From positions 1 to 11,619 of the forward strand of contig CAVQQQ010000005.1 in assembly GCA_963715025.1 (NCBI GenBank): DNA of 11,619 nucleotides, given 5' to 3'. Below, in pieces: positions 1-5,762 of this stretch (positions within the stretch are counted from its first letter, which is position 1; every line of letters begins with the position of its first letter). The notes below the pieces were generated by a model. It saw only the letters and a list, made by a program, of their open reading frames with translations, was not told where the DNA came from and did not search any database. Both the position numbers and the translations under genes were made by a program. The DNA is from DASSJT01 sp963715025. Its GTDB lineage: Bacteria; Actinomycetota; Actinomycetes; Actinomycetales; Dermatophilaceae.

Positions 1-40
1 CCAGCCGGGGGTTAGGCGTTCGAGTCCCCTTGGCTCCACC
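1..40 (+). other. tRNA-like 3' end, probable attachment site
   Basis: The stretch contains GTTCGAGTCCCC followed by TTGGCTCCACC, the form of a tRNA T-loop, T-stem and acceptor 3' strand. The rest of the gene would lie left of the window, so the amino acid cannot be assigned. The T-stem I can draw has a C-C mismatch, so this may be a displaced or mutated att copy and not a working tRNA. The integrase remnant ends inside it: its last residues, WSQGDSNA, are encoded by the tRNA-like bases in antisense. That is the usual arrangement when an element has integrated at a tRNA 3' end. The other att copy is not seen in the window. Confidence 0.45.
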
Positions 41-890
41 GCAGGTCAGAGCCCCTTTCCAGTTCTGGGAAGGGGCTTTGCCAGTCTTGTGCAGCGGCAA
101 AGTGCAGAAACTGCCCCTCTGTTTGGGCGGGCTGCTGGAGGACGAAGGTCTCGCCGAGGCGGGCGAGTGCGGCTCGAGTCTTGGCCGGCGCGACCTGGGC
201 GTATATGTCCATGGTCACCGCGATCTGGCTGTGCCGGAGGATCTGCATCGTCACGCGCGGGTGGACGTCGAGCTCGACGAGCAGGGAGGCGCAGGTGCGC
301 CTGGTCGAGTGGACCGGGATGACCGGGACGCCGGCCGCGGCGGCCCGCTCCTTGAACCGCCCGAAGAAGTTGCGAGGGTCGACGGGCGTCCCGTGGGACG
401 AGGTGAAGACCAGCCCGGAGTCGTGCCATGCCTCGCCCCGCGCGGCCGCTTCGCGGTCCTGCTCGACGCGGCGCCGCCGCAGAGCGGCGACGCACACGTC
501 GGGCAGAGGGAGTACCGCCTCGGAGGTGCGGGTCTTGGTGCGGGTGCGCTGAAGGCGGCCGCCGAAGCGCTGGAGCTGCCAGCGGATGCTGGCCTGCTTC
601 CGCTCGAGGTCGACGTCCTCCCACGCGATCGCGAGGACCTCGCCCTTTCGCAGGCCCAGGACCAGGAGCAGGACGTATGCCGCGTAGAGCGGATCCTCGT
701 CGGCCGCGGCGGACGCGAGGAACCGGGCGGCCTGGTCCGCGGTCCAGATTGTGGCCTTCTCCGAGCGGGGCACAGGCATCCGGACCAGCGAGGCGACATT
801 GCGGTGGACGAGCTCGTCGCGCTGCGCGGCGCTTAAAGCAGCGCGGAGCACACGCCAGGCCTGGTGCACCGTCGAGTCGCTCGGGAGCTG
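12..890 (-). pseudogene. Tyrosine site-specific integrase, N-terminally truncated
   Basis: The protein resembles phage/ICE-type tyrosine integrases that insert elements into chromosomal sites. Visible in order are the end of the core-binding domain (TVHQAWRVLRAALSAAQRDE), the catalytic Arg in GLRKGEVLAI, a beta-hairpin region with Lys, the H-S-T-R box (HSTRRTCASLL), the later His in LRHSQ, and the nucleophile Tyr in TMDIYAQV. All catalytic-domain residues appear present. The open frame runs upstream to about 992, but the residues before about 890 (Cys/Pro-rich) do not resemble an integrase. The N-terminal arm-binding domain and most of the core-binding domain, roughly 100 or more residues, are missing, and no good start is visible. 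The 3' end overlaps the tRNA-like att sequence, so this was the integrase of an element inserted there. It is probably inactive. Confidence 0.8.
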
Positions 891-1001
891 ATGGCAACAG
901 TGGCCGGCGGCGCAGGCACAAGGGCACCCTTTCCCTCCCGGAGAAGGGCTTGTTGCATGCACTGAGCAGCATCTTGCAGCAGTGCGTGTCATGCCGACCC
1001 C

Positions 1002-1160
1002 TCACCAAGGGCTGCCGAGCTCTAGAAGCGCCTGTCGGGTGCTCTCAGAAGAAACCTGGGAGTAGACGTCCATCGTGACTGCGATCTGGCTGTGCCGGAG
1101 GATCGACATGGCTACGCGGGCGTGGACATTCATGGCCACGAGCCGGCTGGCGCACGTGCG
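1002..1160 (-). pseudogene. Second tyrosine integrase remnant (C-terminal end only)
   Basis: About 52 codons match the C-terminal end of the neighbouring integrase. They include RTCAS, LRHSQIAVTMDVYSQV with the His and nucleophile Tyr, and a final STRQALLELG. It is not a simple duplicate: it shares a run around GCGATCTGGCTGTGCCGGAG with the first copy but differs in many codons, so it comes from a related, separate integrase. Upstream of the RTCAS box the frame is unrelated and runs into the endonuclease-like scrap. It cannot be functional. It suggests that two integrases, hence two elements, were stacked at this site and mostly deleted. Confidence 0.75.
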
Positions 1161-1209
1161 CGGGCCGAGGCACAGGGTGATACTGCGAGTAGGGCTCGGG
1201 ACGCGCCCC

Positions 1210-1323
1210 CGGGTAGCCAAGCAGGTTGAAGCACAAGGGCTGGGAGGACAGAAGATTCCGGCGAAGCCAGTCCTGGTCGATGATGCCCGGGGCCTTGCTG
1301 GCGTTGAACCGGCTGATCGCGCG
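1210..1323 (-). pseudogene. Scrap of a putative restriction endonuclease-like gene
   Basis: A short minus-strand frame encodes SRFNASKAPGIIDQDWLRRN followed directly by LLSSQPLCFNLLG. The NLLSSQ-x-LxFNLFG-like string reminds me of the PGN_0703-type family of putative restriction endonucleases. That is recall of a family pattern, not a search result. Upstream (1324 to about 1380) a plausible continuation, MVPEGIGLKRNLKAQ, lies in a different frame, which would need a frameshift. Downstream the frame runs into the integrase remnant with no natural end. It is a fragment with no function. Its presence beside the Vsr fragment hints that the lost element carried DNA-processing or restriction genes. 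Confidence 0.35.
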
Positions 1324-1761
1324 CGGCTCTCTGTCGCCCCTCTTGCGCCTTCAGGTTGCGTTTAAGGCCTATGCCTTCGGGCACCATGGAGACGACGGGC
1401 TTGTCTCGCCTTGGCAAGCGGCCGGGATCGTGGGATGTTTGCGTAGCCCGCGACCAGCCCTGCGGCAGGCGCAGGCCGCGAGCGTACCGGTTGTCGGTGG
1501 CCGCGCGTCCGCTCGGATCCGACCATGAGGCTGGCTCGCGCACATGCCGTCCTTTCCAGCGGACCGACGACAGACAGCACAGCCCTTTGGGATTCATCGA
1601 CGATGGCAACGGCAAGGACTGTTGAGAGCGTCGTCGCGGTAGGTCCCTCGACGGCCAGAGGATGGTTCGAGAACGCGTCCCCCGATTCAAAGGTGTCGGG
1701 CACAAGCGACCGTCGCACATCCGAAGGTGGGGGCGCGTCGGACTGCAGGTCATGTACCGCG
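1324..1761. other. Stretch with no recognisable gene
   Basis: About 440 bases lie between the endonuclease-like scrap and the arginase-family gene. Long open frames exist on both strands, as expected at this GC content. None gives a protein I recognise, and none has a convincing ribosome-binding site. The minus frame containing VLAVAIVDESQRAVLSVVG is the least random-looking, but I cannot support a function. The stretch is probably decayed sequence left by deletion. Confidence 0.4.
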
Positions 1762-1794
1762 CGCGCTGTGATCGCACCGTGCGGATTCAGCGCG
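1762..1794 (-). terminator. Terminator-like hairpin at the arginase-family stop codon
   Basis: On the minus strand CGCGCTG pairs with CAGCGCG as an outer 7-bp stem, and CGCA pairs with TGCG inside it around a CGG loop. The stem begins at the stop codon of the arginase-family gene. No T-run follows, so it may be a Rho-dependent end or a U-less hairpin as often seen in actinobacteria. No experimental evidence supports it. Confidence 0.4.
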
Positions 1795-2674
1795 TCGGAT
1801 GCAATCCCTCGGCAAGGGTCTCGGCGAAGCGGCGCGCGATCGATCCGTCCTTGTCGAGCTTCGGGTTGAAGATGGTGATGTCGATGCCGAGCGCCTTGCC
1901 CGAGGCGAGCGCCGCACGGAGGATCGCCGCCAGTTCGTCCCATTGCAGACCGTCCGGGATCCGGTAGTCGACCGCGGGCATGACCGAGTCGTCGAGCACG
2001 TCGGCGTCGAGATGGATCCAGAAGCCGTCGAGGTCGGGCGCGGTCAGCCGATCCAGCGCGCGGCGGGTGCTGGCCGCGGCGCCGGCCTTGCGGAAGGCCA
2101 CCAGGTCGATCACGTCGATCGCAGTGTCCTCGACGCGCTGGCTGCCGAGCTCTTCGGCCTCTTCGGCGTCGCGGCGCGCCAACAGGGTGACGTCCTCATC
2201 CCGAACCAGCGGGCGGCGGCTTTCGAGGTCGGTGACGACGCCCGGCCCGCGGCCCGTCACCAGGGCAAGATCCATGGAAGCTGCCTCGCCAGCCGGTTCC
2301 GCTTCCGGTTGGTAGAAGTCGGCGTGACCGTCGAGGAACAGCAGGCCGACGCGGCCTCGCCTGCGCGTCGCGAGGGTGCAGCCGAGGAGAATCGAACAGT
2401 CGCCGCCGAGCACGACAGGGAACTCTTTGGCATCCAGCAGCGGTCCGACCGCATCGGCGAGCGAGACCGCATAACTGGCGAGGCCCTTCGGGTTGAGCAG
2501 CTTGGTCTCCGGGTCCCGGCGATCGTCATAGGCCAAGGGCGCCACCCGCCCTGCGCGGCGCGCGCCCAATCGTTCGGTCAGCCCGGCGCCGATCAGCGCG
2601 TCCGGAAGGGTCTCGACGCCGCGCGGGAAGAGTCCGAGATTGGAGGGGGCTTCGAGGATCGCGAAACGAGGCAC
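1787..2674 (-). CDS. Arginase/agmatinase-superfamily hydrolase
   Basis: This is a 295-residue protein of the ureohydrolase fold, whose members hydrolyse guanidino compounds with a binuclear Mn centre. The length is normal for the family. Motifs in order are LGGDCSILLG (89-98), the metal-binding D-x-H-x-D in FLDGHADF (Asp115, His117, Asp119), ASMDLALVTG (132-141), and the second Asp pair in HLDADVLD (Asp223, Asp225). The first metal ligand is normally His (GGDHS) and here is Cys93. I recall this GGDC form from bacterial arginase-family proteins of unknown substrate, so the substrate cannot be named as arginine. The GTG start at 2674 is chosen because AAGGAG (2685-2690) lies 10 bases upstream and the N-terminus MPRFAILEAPSNLG is family-like. 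It is cytoplasmic, with no signal peptide. It stands alone, with no urea-cycle or agmatine genes nearby, and looks like cargo of a transferred element. It is intact from end to end. Confidence 0.85.
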   Translation of the reverse strand: MPRFAILEAPSNLGLFPRGVETLPDALIGAGLTERLGARRAGRVAPLAYDDRRDPETKLLNPKGLASYAVSLADAVGPLLDAKEFPVVLGGDCSILLGCTLATRRRGRVGLLFLDGHADFYQPEAEPAGEAASMDLALVTGRGPGVVTDLESRRPLVRDEDVTLLARRDAEEAEELGSQRVEDTAIDVIDLVAFRKAGAAASTRRALDRLTAPDLDGFWIHLDADVLDDSVMPAVDYRIPDGLQWDELAAILRAALASGKALGIDITIFNPKLDKDGSIARRFAETLAEGLHPTR

Positions 2675-2699
2675 GGCACGGTCTCTCCTTCACAGCCCA

Positions 2700-2893
2700 G
2701 GGCGGTTGCGTCCGCGAGAATACCCCGTAAGTCGCGCTCGGCATTGCGGCGCAGCTTCTCAGCCCAGAGGTCAGCGTTGGGCCCGGTCCACGGCTTCTTG
2801 CGGCCATGCTCCGGGCAACCATGCCAGAAGCAGCCGCCGACAGACACCGCGACCCGCCGGCGGCCTTCAAGCGCGCCTTCTCCAGCGGGTCCG
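2700..2893 (-). pseudogene. vsr: Vsr-type mismatch endonuclease fragment
   Basis: The minus frame reads RRRVAVSVGGCFWHGCPEHG and then DLWAEKLRRNAERDLRGI. This matches the core of very-short-patch-repair endonucleases, in which GCFWH carries a catalytic His and a stacking Trp and is followed by a W-x-x-K-x-x-x-N-x-x-RD helix. The family nicks DNA 5' of T:G mismatches created by deamination of 5-methylcytosine and usually lies next to a cytosine methyltransferase. Here the N-terminal third (with the family's Mg-binding Asp and N-terminal helix) and the C-terminal third are missing. The 3' side runs into the ribosome-binding site and start of the arginase-family gene, and the 5' side runs into the IS1634-like transposase end. 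No methyltransferase is in the window. It is a dead internal fragment. Confidence 0.8.
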
Positions 2894-2975
2894 GGTCAAA
2901 AGAGACGCAACGAGGACCCGGCCGATCGTGGCGACGAGCCGGTTAACGTCGACCGCCTGACTCGTGCCACCGGGG

Positions 2976-3978
2976 TGTGTCACTGAGGGGTGAGGTCGAG
3001 GTACGTCGAGGATGGCCGTGGCGGCTGGGGTGAGGGGGTCGTCGGCGAGGTGTTCGTGGCCGGCGATGCGGACGGTGATCTGCTGCAGCGGTCGTAGGGT
3101 GCGGACGATCTTCTTGATGCTCATCCCGGTCGTGTCCTGCAGGTGGCGGGCGATGGCCAGGGCGGCGAACACGATGGTCAGGTGGGCCTCGATCGCGTCG
3201 CGGGTGTGGTGGAACATCGGCCGGGCGCGCAGGTCGGTCTTGGACATCCGGAAGGACTGCCTCGACCTGCCACAGGTCGTGGTAGGAGCGCGATGACCTC
3301 ACCGGCGGGCATCAGGTCGACGGGGATGTTGGTGACGTACCCCTTCAGCCCGACCAGCCGCCGGGCCCGCGCCAGGGACGGCCTCGTCCAGGGTACTGGG
3401 TCCCGTTGCTGGTCTTGACGAACCGCGGTGTGCGGGCGGCCTTCTCGCCGGCGACCACGGCCTTGGCCCGGTTCTCCTGCAGCGGTCAGGGTCTTGCCGT
3501 CCCGGACCGCGCGCTTGGCGCGAGTAGGCCCACACCGCCCGCCACGACCCGGGCATGCTCGCCGGGGTCCCAGACCGGTTCGGCCCGCTGCATCGGGTCG
3601 TTCTCGCTGCGCTGCGGCCGTCGCCACCTGGGGGTGATGGTGTCGATGACCTGCCCGTCGGTGAACGCGTCGCCGTGCCAGCGGAAGTGGGAGGCCAGGT
3701 CGACCGGGGCCTTGGTCACCCGCGAGCCGACGATGAACCGCAGGCCCGCCTCGTCCAGCTCACGCAGGTTGCCCGCGGACAGCATCCCGGCGTCGGCGAC
3801 CACGACCATGTCGGCCAGGTCGTGCCGGGCCTGGAACGCCTTGACGATCGGGATGATCGTGGCGGTCTCGGCCTTGTTGCCCTCGAAGCAGCCGATCTCC
3901 AGGGGGAACCCGGCCCGGTCCACCAGCAGCCCGACCACGATCTGCGGGTCGACCCGGCGCTCCTTGGAGTTAGCCGAC
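2976..3978 (-). pseudogene. IS1634-like transposase, C-terminal two thirds, many frameshifts
   Basis: The segment reads in pieces across all three minus frames. SKERRVDPQIVVGLLVDRAG and then VVVADAGMLSAGNL (second catalytic Asp) run to about 3553. Then come GSWRAVWAYSR, KRAVRDGKTLTA, ENRAKAVVAGEKAARTPRFV, TLDEA, SLARARRLVGLKGYVTNIPV, SYHDLWQVE, and finally an open run from SFRMSKTDLRARPMFHHTRD (from about 3255) to the end. The YHDLWQVEqsF-x-x-S-K block carries the catalytic Glu and Lys of the IS4/IS1634 YREK-like signature. The breaks look like about eight single-base insertions in roughly 740 bases. Protein coding potential is lost. The segment joins exactly, after removal of the RIT element, to the short segment at 8676-8729. 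Confidence 0.85.
3966..3978 (-). repeat. Target-site copy at left RIT junction
   Basis: On the minus strand this reads GTCGGCTAACTCC. It matches GTCGGCTACTCC at the right junction (8676-8687) apart from one extra A. In the uninterrupted transposase gene a single copy would encode VGYS within KVGYSKERRVDP. The repeat is either a duplicated target or the crossover core left on both sides by site-specific recombination. Confidence 0.75.
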
Positions 3979-3987
3979 GTCGGCATA

Positions 3988-4101
3988 ACTCCAATTACGC
4001 CGAGGTCCCGGTTATGCCGAGGTCGCCGTGCCTGTGATGGTGTTCGTGCTGCTCAGCGGTTTGGGAGGGGGTGGCCCGCGCGGCATAACCCTTGCGGCGC
4101 G
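3988..4101 (+). repeat. RIT left inverted repeat (114 bp)
   Basis: The repeat starts ACTCCAATTACGCCGAGG and matches the reverse complement of 8567-8680 with two mismatches by eye. Inside it, TTAcGCCGAGGTC and TTAtGCCGAGGTC form a direct repeat, and GGTTATGCCG (near 4009) is perfectly inverted as CGGCATAACC (4081-4090). The same CGGCATAAC string recurs just outside, at 3981-3989. These are good candidates for recombinase binding sites. Confidence 0.9.
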
Positions 4102-4111
4102 GGCCCAGTTC

Positions 4112-4303
4112 TCATAGTCGTTCGAGGAAGTCGATGAGGTCGTCGGCGGGCCGGTAGCGGCCGGGCGTTGTGTTCGATGCGGGGATGCGGGCGAGGGCGC
4201 GCTCTTTGATGGTCATGTCGGCGTGCAGGTAGATGTGCGTGGTTGTTGCGCTCTGGTGGCCGAGCCACAGGGCGATGACGGAGGTGTCGACGCCCGCGGT
4301 CAT
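4112..4303 (-). pseudogene. ritC: RIT recombinase C, C-terminal piece beyond the IS3 insertion
   Basis: These 63 codons complete the third recombinase. They carry the late catalytic His in ALWLGHQSATTTH (His285 of the joined protein) and the nucleophile Tyr in HIYLHADMTIKERAL (Tyr294), and end DDLIDFLERL. Joined to the piece ending at 5760 after removing the IS3 element and one CAG, the frame is exact and gives 332 residues. The stop lies 10 bases inside the left inverted repeat boundary. On its own this piece has no recognisable start signal. Confidence 0.88.
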
Positions 4304-4306
4304 CAG
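4304..4306 (+). repeat. IS3 target duplication, left copy (CAG)
   Basis: CAG here and CAG at 5760-5762 flank the IS3-family element. A 3-bp duplication is typical for this family. Keeping only one copy restores the recombinase codons GCA CTG ATG ACC without a frame change. Confidence 0.8.
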
Positions 4307-4354
4307 CGGCAATCCCCTCGAACCGTAGAGACCCGAAATTGTGGTTTCTTGAGC

Positions 4355-4480
4355 CTCGGCTCCCCGCTCGCTGCCCTGGGGCGGCGCCCGGAGGCGGGGT
4401 CAAGGCTGGCCGAAGGCCACCCGCAGGGCGTGGCCTTGACCCCGGCGAGGACGGCGCCACGCTGGGGTGCCGGAGCCGAG
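4355..4480. repeat. Large imperfect palindrome in the IS3 tail, terminator-like core
   Basis: CTCGGCTCC (4355-4363) is inverted as GGAGCCGAG (4472-4480). Inside these, GGGGTCAAGGC (4396-4406) pairs perfectly with GCCTTGACCCC (4433-4443), and TGGCCgaaGGCCA closes a further hairpin. It lies just after the orfB stop and before the IS end. It could end orfB transcription or shield the element from outside transcription. It also leaves the IS3 tail unusually long, so it might be a small palindromic insertion of its own. Confidence 0.6.
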
Positions 4481-4486
4481 ACGACC

Positions 4487-4790
4487 TCATGCTGCGTCCT
4501 GCTTGGAGCGGTCCGCCCGAGCCGCGAGGTCGTACTCGAACTCGATGGGCGAGCGCATCGCCAGCGACGAGTGACGCCGGTCGTGGTTGTACTCCTCGAT
4601 CCAGGCCGCGACTCGGCGGCGGGCCTGGGCCTTGGTGGCGAACCGCTCGAGTCGGCGTAGCTCGAACTCCAGGGTGGAGTGCCAGGATTCGATGACTGCG
4701 TTGTCCAGAGCCGACCCGACCCGGCCCATGGACTGGGTGATGCCGATCCGGCCGCACGCCGCCCGGAAGGTCCCGGCGGTGTACTCGGCA
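4487..4790 (-). pseudogene. IS3-family transposase OrfB, C-terminal piece
   Basis: The frame encodes EYTAGTFRAACGRIGITQSM, SALDNAVIESWHSTLEFELR, and then AAWIEEYNHDRRHSSLAMRS with PIEFEYDLA. This is the C-terminal part of an IS3-group integrase core. The catalytic Glu is in NAVIESWHS, and the following Arg/Lys helix is intact. Upstream of EYTA the frame enters the terminal repeat of the IS30 fragment, so the piece lacks both catalytic Asp residues. It belongs with the N-terminal piece at 5131-5405, and about 115-120 residues between them are missing. Confidence 0.88.
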
Positions 4791-5130
4791 GGTTCAGGCG
4801 GTCGATGCAACACCGGCATGTGCCAGGAAGGCTTCGGTCTGCTCTTGGTAGACCTCGGCAGGCGTGCGCCATCCCAAGACCTTGCGTGGCCGGCTGTTGA
4901 GGGTGACAGCGACGGCCTGGAGGTCCTCGTCATCCCAACGGGACAGGTCGGTGCCCTTGGGGAAGTACTGGCGCAGCAGCCCGTTGGTGTTCTCGTTGCT
5001 CGGGCGCTGCCACGGCGAGTGGGGGTCGCAGAAGTAGACGGCGATCCCGGCGTCGATCTTGAGTTGGACGTGCTGGGCCATCTCCCCGCCTTGGTCCCAG
5101 GTCAGCGACCGCCGCAGCTGTTCGGGCAGG
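4791..5130 (-). mobile_element. IS30-family 3' fragment inside IS3 orfB
   Basis: The coding part reads PEQLRRSLTWDQGGEMAQH, FCDPHSPWQRPSNENTNGLL and RQYFPKGTDL, and then LNSRPRKVLGWRTPAEV. This is the C-terminal third of an IS30 transposase, with its second catalytic Asp (WDQG) and Glu (NENTNG). Its stop codon lies within GGTTCAGGCGGTCGATGCAA (from 4791), which I take as the IS30 right terminal repeat. The 5' two thirds of the element and its other end are gone. The left boundary at about 5126-5135 is a fusion with IS3 orfB where the two proteins share a short L-G-L/L-P stretch, suggesting a deletion after insertion. Confidence 0.82.
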
Positions 5131-5405
5131 CCCAGCTCCCGCATGATCGCCGCGACGGTGTTCTCGCTGACCCGCCACCCGGCATCCCGCAGGTCGGCGG
5201 TGATCCTCGGGGAGCCGTAGGTGCCGCGGTGCTGGGCGAATAATCGAGCGATCTCGGCCTTGAGCTTGGCGCGACGAGCGTGCTGAGCCGACGCGTCGCC
5301 GTAGCGCCATTTGTAGAGCCAAGCCTCGCTGACCCCCAACGCCCGGCATCCGGTCGCGTACGGGACCACGTGCACGTCCCTCTGGGCGACAATGAACCCG
5401 GCCAC
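4794..5405 (-). pseudogene. Chimeric frame: IS3 OrfB N-terminus fused to IS30 transposase C-terminus
   Basis: This is a 203-codon open frame starting GTG at 5405, three bases after the orfA stop. Residues 1 to about 92 are IS3 OrfB: CRALGVSEAWLYKWR is followed by HRGTYGSPRITADLRDAGWR and ENTVAAIMRELGL, the HTH_21-like domain. Residues from about 93 are IS30 (Asp104 and Glu138 equivalent to its second and third acidic residues). Neither half has a full DDE triad, so transposition activity is not expected. The frame is open across the joint without any stop, which is chance or a recent event. It could still be translated as a DNA-binding fragment. Confidence 0.8.
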
Positions 5406-5407
5406 GG

Positions 5408-5704
5408 CTACCGGCCCATCGCCTCGTCCACCCAGAGGGCCACCGAACGCTTGAGCACATCACGCTGCATTCGCAGCTCGGTGACCTCGCGACGTAGCCG
5501 AGCCAGTTCGGCCCGCTCCGTCTCGCTCAACTCGTCGTTACCCTCGCCTGCCGCACGGCGCGCCTTGGCACACCAGTTGCCCAGCGTGCCCTCGTTGATA
5601 CCCGGCTCCCGGGCCACCTGCGCGATCGGCTTCCCGGTCTCGGTGACCAGCCCGACAGCGCCCTGCTTGAAGTCCTCGTCGTACTTCCGATAGTTCCTGG
5701 CCAT
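5408..5704 (-). CDS. IS3-family transposase OrfA
   Basis: The 98-residue protein begins MARNYRKYDEDFKQGAVGLV and continues GKPIAQVAREPGINEGTLGN with W next. This is the helix-turn-helix that binds IS3 ends. A leucine-rich coiled coil follows (ELARLRREVTELRMQRDVLK) and mediates OrfA/OrfAB multimerisation. Length and layout are normal. The ATG at 5704 is the only sensible start, and the ribosome-binding site is weak (a GAGGAAG lies about 20 bases upstream). OrfB begins nearly immediately afterwards. In intact family members a programmed -1 shift makes the OrfAB transposase. Here orfB is damaged, so OrfA alone could at most act as an inhibitor of related elements. Confidence 0.85.
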   Translation of the reverse strand: MARNYRKYDEDFKQGAVGLVTETGKPIAQVAREPGINEGTLGNWCAKARRAAGEGNDELSETERAELARLRREVTELRMQRDVLKRSVALWVDEAMGR

Positions 5705-5759
5705 CGCCCGTTACCTACTTCCTCAAAGGCGATGTCTCCACGCTACGAGGGGAAGCCCA

Positions 5760-5762
5760 CAG
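5760..5762 (+). repeat. IS3 target duplication, right copy (CAG)
   Basis: This is the partner of CAG at 4304-4306. It gives the last codon (CTG on the minus strand) of the interrupted recombinase. Confidence 0.8.

Larger units (their letters stand above)
4307..5759 (-). mobile_element. IS3-family insertion sequence in ritC, itself disrupted
   Basis: The element is 1453 bases long. Its ends are imperfect inverted repeats, about 19 of 26 matching, with the shared core TCCCCTCG-x-A-x-CGT-x-GAGAC (4307-4332 and 5734-5759). It contains orfA (5408-5704) and a broken orfB. The right end starts TGGG as expected for IS3, while the left end ends CCG instead of CA, so one terminal base pair may have changed. 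The internal IS30 fragment and loss of the middle of orfB remove two of the three DDE residues, so the element is dead. Confidence 0.87.

Noticed and set aside
30..836. Long plus-strand open frame opposite the integrase remnant
   Set aside because: It is a shadow of the GC-rich integrase coding sequence. The product is Arg/Gly-rich without family features.
1525..1869. Plus-strand frame with a Ser/Thr-rich product between the endonuclease scrap and the arginase-family gene
   Set aside because: It has no ribosome-binding site, no recognisable domain, and overlaps the arginase-family gene on the other strand.
1362..1943. Frameshifted extension of the arginase-family gene
   Set aside because: The arginase-family protein is already full length, with all metal motifs and a natural C-terminus at 1787. 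The downstream frame is unrelated.
1799..2986. 395-codon plus-strand frame opposite the arginase-family gene
   Set aside because: It is an antisense shadow. The minus-strand gene has catalytic motifs and a ribosome-binding site, while this frame has neither.
3988..4101. Reading the long inverted repeats as two copies of a separate small IS
   Set aside because: They contain no gene, lie exactly at the two ends of the recombinase trio, and the host transposase frame resumes just outside them.
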